From Ruminococcus sp. (GTDB lineage Bacteria > Bacillota > Clostridia > Oscillospirales > Ruminococcaceae): a stretch of 45,796 nucleotides of DNA. The DNA lies in the NCBI GenBank assembly GCA_021201755.1, contig JAJQEI010000051.1, positions 1 to 45,796 on the forward strand. Reading direction: 5' to 3'. Positions 9,029 through 18,165 of the stretch are shown piece by piece (the stretch's first letter is position 1; each line of letters opens with the position of its first letter). The notes beneath the pieces were generated by a model. That model made no database searches. It was not told the DNA's origin and saw only the letters and a list, made by a program, of their open reading frames with translations. Both the position numbers and the translations under genes were made by a program.

Positions 9029-10831
9029 ATGAAATTACGAAAAAGATTGTTGGCAGTTCTTGCAGCAGCGACGCTGACGGTTACCGGCTTTTCTACCAGT
9101 ATCGCCACAATACAAGAAAATATCACCGCTGCGGCAGTGGACGACTGTAACGACGACTGGCTGCACGCTGAGGGTAGTCGCCTCTATGATTCAGAGGGAA
9201 ACGAAGTCTGGTTCACGGGTGCGAACTGGTTCGGGTTCAATTGTTCGGAAAACTGCGTACATTATCTCTGGAGTGCAGACATCGATGATTTATTGGAAGA
9301 AATTTCAGACCGTGGTATCAATATTATTCGATTTCCGATTTCATCTGAACTACTCATCTCCTGGATGAACGGAACGCCGAATGAAGTTTCCAGCGTCTCC
9401 GCCAATAACGACGAGTATTATCCCATTAACGTGGACTTTTGCAACGAGGATAGTTCTATCAAAAATAGCATGGAAATTTTTGATATTATTATTCAAAAGT
9501 GTAAAACATATGGTCTGAAAGCGTTTGTAGATGTACACAGTCCGGATGCTAACAACTCCGGTCATAACTATAATTTGTGGTACGGGAAGGAAACGACCGA
9601 CGGTATAATGGTTACCACCGAACTCTGGATGGAATCCCTGACGTGGTTGGCGGAAAAGTATGCGAACGATGATACGATTTTAGGTTATGACCTAAAAAAT
9701 GAACCGCATGGAAAAGGACAAGAGGGAGATGAGGCTGCGAAGTGGGACGGCTCGACAGACGAGAATAACTGGGCTTATGCCGCTACGCAATGCGCAAATT
9801 CTATTTTGGCAGTAAACCCCAACGCTTTGATTTTCGTAGAGGGTGTGGAACAGTCATTGAAGAGTGACGATTATTATTGGGGACAGCCGGATTCTCTCAC
9901 TGATTCGCCATATATTGGTGCATGGTGGGGCGGAAATCTCCGTGGCGTATGGGATTATCCGGTTGTACCAGACTCCGGCACGAGCCAGATTGTCTATTCT
10001 CCTCACGACTACGGTCCGTCTGTCTATGACCAAACTTGGTTCGATAAGGACTTCACTACAGAAACGCTTCTGGATGATTATTGGTACGATACCTGGGCAT
10101 ATATCAATGTAGAGGACATCGCACCACTGTTAATCGGCGAGTGGGGTGGCTATATGGACGGTGCAGAGAACGAAAAGTGGATGGAACTGCTGCGGGACTA
10201 CATGATTGAAAATCACATCAGTCATACATTCTGGTGTCTGAATACCAATTCCGGCGATACGGGTGGACTCTGGGCAGATTTCGCTTATTCTCCTGACACC
10301 GGCACAACCGTCACCTGGGAAGAAGATAAATACGCCCTGTTTGAACCGTCTTTATGGCAGACGCTGGAAACCGGACTCTATATTGGTCTGGATCACGAGA
10401 CATCCCTTGGCATCAATGGTACGGGACTTTCCCTCAACGAGTTTTATGCTTCTTATGCGTACACTGAGGGCAGTAACTTAGACGGCGGTACGATCTTATC
10501 CAGCGACGGTACGACTGCCACCACAACGACTACCTCTAGCGATACGACGACCACGTCGACAACAACAACTACTACAGCAACTACTACAGAACTGACAACA
10601 GAGACAAGCGATATGACTATCGATTTTGGTGACTACGAATTTCGGGACATCAACCGAGATGATGTGGTGAATTTGGCAGATTTGGTATTGCTCATACGCT
10701 ATTTGATCCGGGATATCAGCGGTGGTGACTACGATTGGGAGAACGGCGATGTGGATGGAAACGGCACGCTCAATGGCTTCGATTTGGCACTCTATCGGCA
10801 ATATCTCTTGCAGTACACAACGGAAACATGA
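9029..10831 (+). CDS. Cellulosomal GH5 endoglucanase-type enzyme with dockerin
   Basis: A 600-residue secreted glycoside hydrolase of family 5. A signal peptide (MKLRKRLLAVLAAATLT..., cleaved about residue 36) leads into the TIM-barrel catalytic domain. The acid/base Glu is in DLKNEPHG (about E225) and the nucleophile Glu in LLIGEWGGY (about E371). Family members mostly cleave beta-1,4-glucans such as cellulose. A Thr/Ser linker of roughly 40 residues precedes a C-terminal type I dockerin (~535-600) with Ca2+ loops DINRDDVVNLAD and DVDGNGTLNGFD, which would plug it into scaffoldin cohesins on the cell surface. The ATG at 9029 is preferred over upstream in-frame codons: it begins the signal peptide and follows a GGAACGGAAAG ribosome site. 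No lesions are seen. Confidence 0.92.
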   Translation: MKLRKRLLAVLAAATLTVTGFSTSIATIQENITAAAVDDCNDDWLHAEGSRLYDSEGNEVWFTGANWFGFNCSENCVHYLWSADIDDLLEEISDRGINIIRFPISSELLISWMNGTPNEVSSVSANNDEYYPINVDFCNEDSSIKNSMEIFDIIIQKCKTYGLKAFVDVHSPDANNSGHNYNLWYGKETTDGIMVTTELWMESLTWLAEKYANDDTILGYDLKNEPHGKGQEGDEAAKWDGSTDENNWAYAATQCANSILAVNPNALIFVEGVEQSLKSDDYYWGQPDSLTDSPYIGAWWGGNLRGVWDYPVVPDSGTSQIVYSPHDYGPSVYDQTWFDKDFTTETLLDDYWYDTWAYINVEDIAPLLIGEWGGYMDGAENEKWMELLRDYMIENHISHTFWCLNTNSGDTGGLWADFAYSPDTGTTVTWEEDKYALFEPSLWQTLETGLYIGLDHETSLGINGTGLSLNEFYASYAYTEGSNLDGGTILSSDGTTATTTTTSSDTTTTSTTTTTTATTTELTTETSDMTIDFGDYEFRDINRDDVVNLADLVLLIRYLIRDISGGDYDWENGDVDGNGTLNGFDLALYRQYLLQYTTET

Positions 10832-10845
10832 AATGAGGTATCGCT

Positions 10846-11325
10846 TTGAAACGACAAGATTATCTCTCTTGGGATGAATATTTTATGGGTATTGCACTCC
10901 TTTCAGCACAGCGCAGTAAAGACAATCATACACAAGTTGGTGCCTGTATTGTCAACGAAGAACACAAGATTGTCTCCGTAGGTTATAACGGAATGCCTAC
11001 GGGCTGCAATGATGACGATATGCCATGGGAACGGGAAGGAAACTTTTTAGATACGAAGTATCCTTTCGTGTGTCATGCGGAACTGAATGCTATTTTGAAC
11101 CGCAGCTCCGGTGACTTGCGTGGGTGCAGCATTTATGTCACCTTGTTTCCTTGTAATGAGTGTGCTAAGGCGATTATCCAGAGTGGCATTCGTGAGGTGA
11201 TTTATTACGACAACAAATATGCTGAAACGGAAGCAACCCGTGCATCCAGTCAATTGTTTTTGCTCACGGGAATCACCTGCCGCCCTTATCATCATACTGT
11301 TCGAGAATTAACTTTGACGTTTTGA
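10846..11325 (+). CDS. dCMP deaminase (ComEB-like)
   Basis: A 159-residue zinc-dependent deaminase that converts dCMP to dUMP for thymidylate synthesis. The zinc and proton-shuttle motif is CHAELNAI, with the second half [12 protein letters not shown]. The N-terminal segment [19 protein letters not shown] and the [12 protein letters not shown] loop are typical of dCMP deaminases rather than cytidine deaminases. It starts with TTG at 10846, supported by GAGG six bases upstream, and lies only 14 bases after the GH5 stop. It may therefore be co-transcribed by readthrough, since no terminator separates the two. The family also includes competence protein ComEB; the metabolic role is the safer reading. 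Confidence 0.9.
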   Translation: MKRQDYLSWDEYFMGIALLSAQRSKDNHTQVGACIVNEEHKIVSVGYNGMPTGCNDDDMPWEREGNFLDTKYPFVCHAELNAILNRSSGDLRGCSIYVTLFPCNECAKAIIQSGIREVIYYDNKYAETEATRASSQLFLLTGITCRPYHHTVRELTLTF

Positions 11326-11345
11326 AAAAATGCACAAAAATCATC

Positions 11346-11381
11346 AAAAAAACACCTTTGTTTTGACAGAGGTGTTTTTTT
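11346..11381. terminator. Bidirectional intrinsic terminator after dCMP deaminase gene
   Basis: Seven As, CACCT stem, a loop of about 13 bases, AGGTG and eight Ts immediately after the deaminase gene. Confidence 0.85.
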
Positions 11382-11442
11382 GCATAAAAGTAAAGTCTTT
11401 TTTTGTGTATTTTCCCTATTTTCAAAATTTTTCGATTTTGGT

Positions 11443-11471
11443 TTGTGTTTTTCTGCAAAATGTGCTATAAT
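11443..11471 (+). promoter_or_regulatory. Promoter for trmB
   Basis: TTGTGT (11443-11448), 17-base spacer ending in TGC, and TATAAT (11466-11471), giving an extended -10 element. It lies 73 bases before the trmB start. Confidence 0.75.
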
Positions 11472-11543
11472 AAAATTAATTGTGGTACTTTATGAAGATA
11501 AGAGAGAATCTATGTACCGTGAACAAGGAAAGGAAGATGGGAG

Positions 11544-12251
11544 ATGCGCATTCGTCATAAACCGTGGGCAAAGCCGGAGCTGGAAGTCTGTCCGTTCTAT
11601 ATTGCAAATCCGACCCAGTGTTGTGGAAGGTGGAAAGAAATGTTCTCCACTGAAAAGCCCCTGCGTTTGGAATTGGGTTGCGGAAAAGGCGGATTTCTCG
11701 CCCAAGAAGCCCCTGCAAATCCAGATTACCATTACATAGCAATCGACATCAAAAATGAAATGCTGGTACTGGCGAAGCGAAAGCTGGAGAACGCATATGC
11801 AGAACAAGAACGCACACCGGAGAATGTACGCATTTGTATTTGGAATATTTCATATTTACAGGAAATTTTTTCTCCGAAAGATCGAATAGACCGGATTTAT
11901 ATCAACTTTTGTAACCCTTGGTCTCATAACAAACATAAAAAACGCCGCCTGACGCATCCACGACAGCTCGCACAATATCGGACAATTTTGGACGGCGAAA
12001 TCTGGTTTAAGACAGACGATGCCGGTTTATTTGCGGATTCCATCCGCTATTTTAAAGAGACGGGTTTTTCTATTCGCACGTTAACCGATGACTTGCACGC
12101 AGATCAGAATCTGCGATATTTTGAAACGGAACACGAACAGATGTTCGATGAAATGGGGAAACGAATTCACTTCCTCATTGCCGAGCCAAACCCGACAGTT
12201 TCGATGGAATCATTTCAGGAACTGCTACACCAATCAGAAAGGAATCGTTGA
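11544..12251 (+). CDS. trmB: tRNA (guanine46-N7)-methyltransferase TrmB
   Basis: A 235-residue SAM-dependent enzyme that makes m7G46 in the tRNA variable loop. The SAM-binding motif I is LRLELGCGKGGFL, the acidic motif is YIAIDIKNEM, and the hallmark INFCNPWSHNKHKKRRL motif is the Firmicute form of NFSDPWPK..H.KRRL. The TDD segment appears as KTDDAGLF. ATG 11544 follows AAGGAAGATGGGAG. Its stop overlaps upstream-frame codons of the next gene, whose ATG is two bases downstream, so the GH59-like gene is probably in the same operon. The frame is intact throughout. Confidence 0.93.
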   Translation: MRIRHKPWAKPELEVCPFYIANPTQCCGRWKEMFSTEKPLRLELGCGKGGFLAQEAPANPDYHYIAIDIKNEMLVLAKRKLENAYAEQERTPENVRICIWNISYLQEIFSPKDRIDRIYINFCNPWSHNKHKKRRLTHPRQLAQYRTILDGEIWFKTDDAGLFADSIRYFKETGFSIRTLTDDLHADQNLRYFETEHEQMFDEMGKRIHFLIAEPNPTVSMESFQELLHQSERNR

Positions 12252-12253
12252 CC

Positions 12254-15200
12254 ATGGATCGCTCACTTAAAAATAATAAATTAATGAATCAATATTTTTC
12301 CGGCTTGGTAGAACGTACCGCAAAAGCACCAATGAAGATTATTGTAGATGGTACGCAGGCCAACGAGAACCCAGCCGCCGCTTATCGTGGATTTGGCTGT
12401 GTATCGGCGAATGGTTCCTCTCGCTTGTTGCTGGACTATAAGACGGAACATCCCCATGATTATGAAGAAATTATGCGCCTATTGTTTGAGAAAAACTATG
12501 GTGTAGGAATTACCCACGTGAAGATCGAATTGGGTGCAGACGTAAACTCTTCATCCGGTACAGAGCCGTGCAGCAAACGTTTGCTGAATGAACCTGCGGA
12601 CGTCACCCGTGGTGCTGGCTTTCAGTTTGCCGCTGACGCAAAGGCAATCAATCCGGACATCACCATAGATCTACTCCGCTGGGGCGAGCCGGGTTGGATT
12701 GCAAGGGCTTTTTCTATCAGTCAAGAGCATGGCATGAATGCACGCTATACTTGGTATAAAGAAACGCTGGATGCAGCGTATGCGGTGTATGGTCTCAAAT
12801 TCGACTATATTAGTGCTGATCAGAACGAAACAGATACACCCGATGAAGCGTGGATTCTTTATCTGCGCTATCGCCTTGACCACGAGACGAATGCTCCCTA
12901 TGATTATAGTAAAATTAAGCTGATTGCATCGGACGAAGTTGGCACACAAAACATTGCCGAACAGATGGTGGACAATAACGCTTTGCGGAACGCCGTAGAT
13001 GTAATTGGTCTGCATTACACGACCTATGGCAACTCTTATACCAATCTCCTCAACGAAGCCTATGGAAAAGAAATCTGGTACAGTGAGGGAATTCCCCCCT
13101 GTAATATACCAGAGCTGACGGTACAGGCTGACGGATCCGGACTGATTGGCAGAAACGGTGTCATTGATGTGGCGAATCGGATTATCAACAGCTATTATAA
13201 TGGAAAAATGGTCATGTACGAATTTCAGCCAGCAGTGGCATCCTACTATGATGGTGCTTGCTATGCTCCGAAGCAATTGATTCGTGCGTGGGAACCTTGG
13301 TCTGGTCATTATGTATTGGATATTGGCTTTTGGATGGCACTCCATTTTAGCCGATTTGCTCAAAAGGGATGGATGTTTTTAGGCGGTGCGTGTTATGGAG
13401 ACGGCGACGAGGATCATGCAATCACCAACACTACCAACAATTTTATGACACTGTCTGCACCAGATCGCAGCGATTTTTCTATGATTTTTACCAACGACAG
13501 CGACGAGCCACGTTCTTATACAGTACAGGTGAAAGATATGGCGTTCGAACTGACGACACTGTCTATTGTGATCACACGAGGTCCCAGCAGCAGACAACCC
13601 TATGATGCAAACTGGTTTCAGCCGGGGAAACCTATTCGGATCAGTCACAAACAACAGCAGTTTTCTATCAAAGTACCGCCCTATAGTATCATGACGGTGA
13701 CAACATTGGATACTGGTTGGGTGGCTGGTGTCAACACGTTTCCAGCCGTACAGCCCCCGAAATCTGCACGTCTGCCGATTCCCTATCACGATGACCTCAC
13801 CTACACCAAAGAAGAAATACGAGTGCGTGGTTGTGCGCCACGCTATATGACTGACCAAGGCGGTGCATTTGAACTGGTGGAAACAGAGGATGGCTACGCC
13901 ATTTGCCAAAAAATCAATCCAAAGAGTATGCCGCAGAATTGGCGTTTCCGTGGAACACCTCAGCCGATTACTTGTTTTGGCGACGATAAGTGGCGGTGCT
14001 ATAGCATTGAAGCGGAGGTGCATCTATCTTCCCAGGAGAAGCACAATTATGCTGGTATGGGAATGCGCTATAACTCTGCTGTCTCTTGTGAATATACGTC
14101 TATGTGCGGCTATTCAGGCAGACTCTATGGTGATGGTAGCTGGAAGCTAATGGACATGGAGAGCGTGGCCGCAGAAGGGCTGGTACAACAGGTTGACCTT
14201 AGCCAGTGGAATAAGTTGAAATTACTGATTTTGGGAAATTCGATTTTCTTTTTCTTGAATGGTAGCCTTCTGACGAAGTACACGCCTCAGTGTATGGTCA
14301 ACAGTGGTCGTGCTAGCCTTTGCAGTGAATATGCATGGAATATGTTTCGGAATATTCACATTGATCCGGTATCAGTCGAGCCAGTGTATGTGCGTCGTGT
14401 GGACTGTTTTGGTGATGGAATTCTTTATAACGAGAATTGGGAAATCCACGCCATGGAGAGCTATCGTTACTATAACCGCACCTCTATGGAGGCGAAATCA
14501 GGTGCAGAGTTCTCTTGTAACTTTGATGGAATGGGAATTGCTGTGATTGGTACGGCAACGAACGCCGAGTTTACGGTACTGTTAGATGGACACACGCTCT
14601 TTGAAAATTTGTTCGTGGCACGGTGTGATGTGCGGCAGACCTGTTTTTCTGTGGATTCTTTGTCAGATGGTACGCATAATTTAAGAGTTTTTGTCCGTGG
14701 AGGAATGTTTAAACTGGACGTTTTAGAAGTGCCTGAGCCATATGCACAAATACCAGACGCTTTGTCCATTCCGTCGAATCTTCGGACTGCAATCAGCGAA
14801 AAACGGATGCGGCAAAACGCCTTGCGACAGGAAAAACCGAATTTTATGGATGCAGAAGCAATGTTGTGGCATATCGCCCATCCGTTCACTGAGGCACCGA
14901 AGCCGGAAGAACTGAATCCTGATGAGCTGTCCTATCCTGCATCAGAAGTAACACCAGAATCGGCGGAAGAAATGGAAGTTGCCGCAAAAACATCGACAGA
15001 AGAAACCGCACCGTCCGAAACGTTGAAAACATCGGAAGAACCGGAAACGCCGGAAGTTTCGGAAGTGGCAGAAGAAATGACGACCGCATCGGAACCAGAA
15101 GAAACGGATCATGCGCCAGAATTGCCGGAAAAGACAGCAGAAGAACAGTATATAGAGGAGTTGTTCACGGTGGATAGTTTCTTGCCGGAGCCGTCTCAAG

Positions 15201-15313
15201 AGGAGTTTTCGGCAAAGCGGCTGTCTAACGAAATCGCACGCATTTTTGATGAGCCAACGCCGGGAAAATCGGAAACAGACTATGCTGACGATCCTGCTGC
15301 ATCCGAATCGTAA
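12254..15313 (+). CDS. GH59-like (galactocerebrosidase-related) glycosidase, no signal peptide, acidic tail
   Basis: A 1019-residue protein whose first ~430 residues resemble family GH59 galactosylceramidase. The opening YRGFGCVSANGSSRLLLDY and the HVKIELGADVNSSSGTEP segment are characteristic. Candidate catalytic residues are Glu in SADQNETDTP (about E192, acid/base) and Glu in IWYSEGIPP (about E278, nucleophile). A beta-rich middle and a lectin-like domain with MGMRYNS follow. The last ~140 residues are a low-complexity Pro/Glu/Ser/Thr tail. Unusually there is no signal peptide, membrane segment or dockerin, so by sequence it is cytoplasmic. Substrate is not predictable; a beta-galactoside or related glycan is likely from the family. 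ATG 12254 was chosen for AAAGGA ten bases upstream. The end overlaps the MocR gene by 32 bases. Confidence 0.8.
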   Translation: MDRSLKNNKLMNQYFSGLVERTAKAPMKIIVDGTQANENPAAAYRGFGCVSANGSSRLLLDYKTEHPHDYEEIMRLLFEKNYGVGITHVKIELGADVNSSSGTEPCSKRLLNEPADVTRGAGFQFAADAKAINPDITIDLLRWGEPGWIARAFSISQEHGMNARYTWYKETLDAAYAVYGLKFDYISADQNETDTPDEAWILYLRYRLDHETNAPYDYSKIKLIASDEVGTQNIAEQMVDNNALRNAVDVIGLHYTTYGNSYTNLLNEAYGKEIWYSEGIPPCNIPELTVQADGSGLIGRNGVIDVANRIINSYYNGKMVMYEFQPAVASYYDGACYAPKQLIRAWEPWSGHYVLDIGFWMALHFSRFAQKGWMFLGGACYGDGDEDHAITNTTNNFMTLSAPDRSDFSMIFTNDSDEPRSYTVQVKDMAFELTTLSIVITRGPSSRQPYDANWFQPGKPIRISHKQQQFSIKVPPYSIMTVTTLDTGWVAGVNTFPAVQPPKSARLPIPYHDDLTYTKEEIRVRGCAPRYMTDQGGAFELVETEDGYAICQKINPKSMPQNWRFRGTPQPITCFGDDKWRCYSIEAEVHLSSQEKHNYAGMGMRYNSAVSCEYTSMCGYSGRLYGDGSWKLMDMESVAAEGLVQQVDLSQWNKLKLLILGNSIFFFLNGSLLTKYTPQCMVNSGRASLCSEYAWNMFRNIHIDPVSVEPVYVRRVDCFGDGILYNENWEIHAMESYRYYNRTSMEAKSGAEFSCNFDGMGIAVIGTATNAEFTVLLDGHTLFENLFVARCDVRQTCFSVDSLSDGTHNLRVFVRGGMFKLDVLEVPEPYAQIPDALSIPSNLRTAISEKRMRQNALRQEKPNFMDAEAMLWHIAHPFTEAPKPEELNPDELSYPASEVTPESAEEMEVAAKTSTEETAPSETLKTSEEPETPEVSEVAEEMTTASEPEETDHAPELPEKTAEEQYIEELFTVDSFLPEPSQEEFSAKRLSNEIARIFDEPTPGKSETDYADDPAASES

Positions 15314-16703
15314 AGAGCCGCTCTATCGGCAAATTTGTACTGCCATTTAGGAAGAGATCGCCAGTGGAAACCTAAAGCCGCATGAAAAGCTCCCCTCCAG
15401 ACGTACGCTTTCGCAGCATCTGGAAACCAGTATGGTTACGGTACAGACGGCATATGAATAGTTGACGGCGGAGAGGTATCTCTATGCGAAACCGAGAATC
15501 GGCTATTTTGTCGATCCGAATGCCAGCCTATTGCCTCACAGCTGTGCGACAGACTGGAAACCGAAAAAAATTATCACATCAGAATCGGTTGACCCTGACC
15601 GCATCAATTTTTCTACCAGTGGTGTGGACATGGAACAGTTTCCGTTTACTGCATGGGCAAAGCTGTCCCGTCAAATTCTTACGTCGGAACAAGAAAAATT
15701 ACTGCGTGGTGTTCCCTCTATGGGACTGGACACGCTGCGGCAGGCGATTGCAGAACATCTTTATGCGTATCGGAATATGCAGGTAGAGCTGGAACAAATT
15801 CTTATTGGCGCAGGAACGGAATATCTTTTGGGATTGCTGGTACAGTTGCTCGGGTCTTCCAGAAGGTATGGCATAGAAGACCCAGGTTATCACAAGGTAC
15901 GGCAAATTTTACGAGCAAATAGTGCGTCGGTGATTGCTATCCCTATGGACGAAAGTGGCATTCGTATGAACGAATTGGAGTGCAGCGGCGTTCAAGTGGT
16001 TCATGTGACACCCTCTCATCAATTTCCCATGGGTCAAAGTATGCCGCTACAGCGGAGACGTATGCTTTTGACGTGGCTGTCCGCACAGCCGGATCGATAC
16101 CTGATTGAGGACGATTACGACAGCGAGCTGCGTTGGACAGGAAAACCACTGCCTGCTCTATATAGTCTCGATAAAAGTAAACATGTAATCTATATGAGTA
16201 CCTTTGCACGCACTCTGACACCATCGCTGCGGATAGGTTATGTGGTGCTGCCACCGAAATTGGCACAGCGGTATCAAATGGAATTTTCCTTTTATTCCTG
16301 TACTGTTCCCAGCTTTGAACAATATACTTTGACACGATTTCTACAGGAGGGTTATTAGAAGCGACACTTGAACCGAATGAAAAAGACGTATCGCCAGAGA
16401 CAGACGACACTGCTTCAAGCATTGCAGAAACATGATACTGCCAGGCGGATTCACGTCAGCAGTGAACAGGCGGGACTGCATCTTTTACTTACTATAGAAA
16501 CAGATTTCAGCGAAGAAACACTGATACGGCGAGCTGAACAGGTGAACGTAGGGGTTACGGGGTTGACGAGTTATTACGATACGCCTCGTGCTGCCCCGAG
16601 TGGATTTCCTCGTGTGGTACTCGGGTTTGCGCAGTTGTCTGAAGTACAGATCAAAAGCGGTATAGAACGCCTGATGTACGCATGGCGAGAGATAGAAGCC
16701 TAA
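15282..16703 (+). pseudogene. MocR/GntR-type PLP-domain transcription regulator, three amber stops
   Basis: Reconstructed at about 473 codons: an N-terminal GntR winged helix (PLYRQICTAI, SGNLKPHEKLPSRRTLSQHL, VQTAYE) and a C-terminal aminotransferase-like domain (GAGTEYLLGLLVQLLG, IEDPGYHKVRQIL, LIEDDYDSELRW). MocR regulators use pyridoxal phosphate as effector or cofactor and control B6, GABA or amino-acid genes. The frame is unbroken from ATG 15282 to TAA 16703 except for TAG at 15348-15350, 15459-15461 and 16356-16358. At the second site the family usually reads AYEQL, so CAG became TAG. The Schiff-base Lys normally in the STFAKTLTP-like segment appears as Arg here (STFARTLTP), another sign of decay or loss of PLP binding. 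It starts within the end of the GH59-like gene. Confidence 0.87.
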
Positions 16704-16736
16704 AAAAACCACGTCAAAAAAAGACGTGGTTTTTGG
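16702..16736. terminator. Bidirectional terminator between mocR and hemW
   Basis: AAAAACCACGTC, seven As, GACGTGGTTTTT: a perfect stem with A and T tracts serving both convergent genes. Confidence 0.9.
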
Positions 16737-17831
16737 TTATATCAGCTCTGATAAAATGCGGTTGGATACTAAAAATCCCTTTGATGTAAAGGCGATTCGC
16801 TCGTCGCTGCGACGCAAGAAACCGGCTTTTTCATAGCGTTGCAGAAGGGATGCTTTCCCCTCTAGCCATGTGAACGGTACACCTTCACAAAGGCGCATTC
16901 CCAACATAAGTCGTTCTTCCGGTGTGCATGGATTTTCGTCCTCCCATTGAATGTGTGGTACATCCTGTGCCAAAAAGTCCGACACTGACGGTGGCATGAA
17001 GAATCGCTTATCATTCCAACAACTATGTGCAGATGGTCCGATGCCTAGATAGTCGATACACTTCCAGTATTTGAGGTTATGTCGACTTTCCCATTTTGGC
17101 TTCGCAAAGTTAGAGATTTCATATTGGAAAAATCCCGCCTTTTCCAAGGCGTCTACCGTCTGTAAATAGAATTCCGCTGCCTGGTCGTCATCGGGGCACT
17201 GTCGTTCCATGTGCTGTGCGGCATATGGCGTATGCGACTCGATTTTTAGGAGATAGGCAGAAATATGTGTCAGTGGCAATGTTATCATTTCCGATATGGT
17301 TTGTTCTAAGGACGCTGCCGTCTGATTGGGAAGTGCAAGCATCAAATCGCCGGATAAGTTTTTAAATCCTACTTCTGCTGCCATTTCTAGGGTTTTCATA
17401 GCCTCATTTGCCGTGTGCAGCCGTCCCAGTGTTTTCAGTTGTTCGTCCTGTAAGGACTGTATTCCAACCGACAGCCGATTGATTCCGAAGGTTCGGAGTT
17501 GTTTCAATTGCTTTAACGATACAGTTGCGGGATTGACTTCGGAGGTGATTTCTGCGTCCGCAGCCAGTGAAAAGCAAGTTGCAGCAGTATCTAAGATTTC
17601 ATGGATTTGACGGTTCGAAAGCAGTGATGGCGTCCCACCGCCGAAATATACGGTATCGACCGTTCGGTTTGGTTCTCGCAGGGCACGGAGGCTGCGGCAG
17701 ACCGCCTCTGTGTATGCATCCGTCATCGTATCCGATACGGGGACGGAATAGAAGTCGCAATAAGGACATTTTTGTAGACAAAAGGGGACGTGTATATACA
17801 GTCCCCCAGGTATATTATGAGTTTGCATCAT
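16737..17831 (-). CDS. hemW: HemW-type radical SAM protein (heme chaperone; former coproporphyrinogen oxidase-like)
   Basis: A protein of about 364 residues with the radical SAM cluster motif CLQKCPYCDF near its start (IHVPFCLQKCPYCDFYSVP). The glycine motif YFGGGTPSLL and the conserved NRLSVGIQSL follow, with a C-terminal HemW domain. HemW proteins bind heme and are thought to deliver it to respiratory enzymes; many are still annotated as HemN. I chose the ATG pair at 17828-17831 (MMQTHNIPGGLYIHVPF). The longer reading to 17912 adds a stretch that overlaps the upstream gene and is not conserved-looking. The start overlaps the end of the zinc-ribbon gene by about 15 bases, indicating translational coupling. 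Confidence 0.88.
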   Translation of the reverse strand: MMQTHNIPGGLYIHVPFCLQKCPYCDFYSVPVSDTMTDAYTEAVCRSLRALREPNRTVDTVYFGGGTPSLLSNRQIHEILDTAATCFSLAADAEITSEVNPATVSLKQLKQLRTFGINRLSVGIQSLQDEQLKTLGRLHTANEAMKTLEMAAEVGFKNLSGDLMLALPNQTAASLEQTISEMITLPLTHISAYLLKIESHTPYAAQHMERQCPDDDQAAEFYLQTVDALEKAGFFQYEISNFAKPKWESRHNLKYWKCIDYLGIGPSAHSCWNDKRFFMPPSVSDFLAQDVPHIQWEDENPCTPEERLMLGMRLCEGVPFTWLEGKASLLQRYEKAGFLRRSDERIAFTSKGFLVSNRILSELI

Positions 17832-18147
17832 TACGTACTGTAGGCACAAGTGGCCCGATAAAAGCGTCAAATAGACGACACAGGAGGTACGCTGCCACAA
17901 TTGTACCACCAATCAGAATGATATTCCAATAATAATTCGCAACACCCAGATAAACGATGACAACAAACACCAGTGCCACAATGTATACAATGGCACTGAA
18001 AATCATCGACGCCATTCCATTGACACAGCGACGACCACAAGCCTTACATGGTCTTCCTTTGGTGTGCATACCGCCGACAAAAGCTTTTGTCCACGGGTGA
18101 AACGATTTTGTTCCACAGTAGGGACAAGTATATATTGATTTTCGCAT
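17815..18147 (-). CDS. Small zinc-ribbon membrane protein, unknown function
   Basis: The 110-residue protein opens with MRKSIYTCPYCGTKSF, then CKACGRRC. The CxxC...CxxC spacing forms a likely zinc ribbon. Two hydrophobic segments follow (about residues 47-70 and 73-95: SAIVYIVALVFVVIVYLGVA and WNIILIGGTIVAAYLLC). The ribbon would face the cytosol. It overlaps the hemW start and follows the lipoprotein genes closely, so it is probably part of the same minus-strand transcript. I do not recognise a named family beyond zinc-ribbon membrane proteins. Confidence 0.65.
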   Translation of the reverse strand: MRKSIYTCPYCGTKSFHPWTKAFVGGMHTKGRPCKACGRRCVNGMASMIFSAIVYIVALVFVVIVYLGVANYYWNIILIGGTIVAAYLLCRLFDAFIGPLVPTVRNDANS

Positions 18148-18165
18148 TTGTCATGCATTCCTTTC

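Noticed and set aside
12671..13363. 230-codon minus-strand frame inside the GH59-like gene
   Set aside because: The plus-strand frame has clear GH59 motifs here; the minus frame has no family match and no ribosome site.
14942..15199. Minus-strand Phe/Arg-rich frame opposite the GH59-like acidic tail
   Set aside because: Its composition is the mirror of the GAA/CCG/GAG repeats of the real gene; no start signals.
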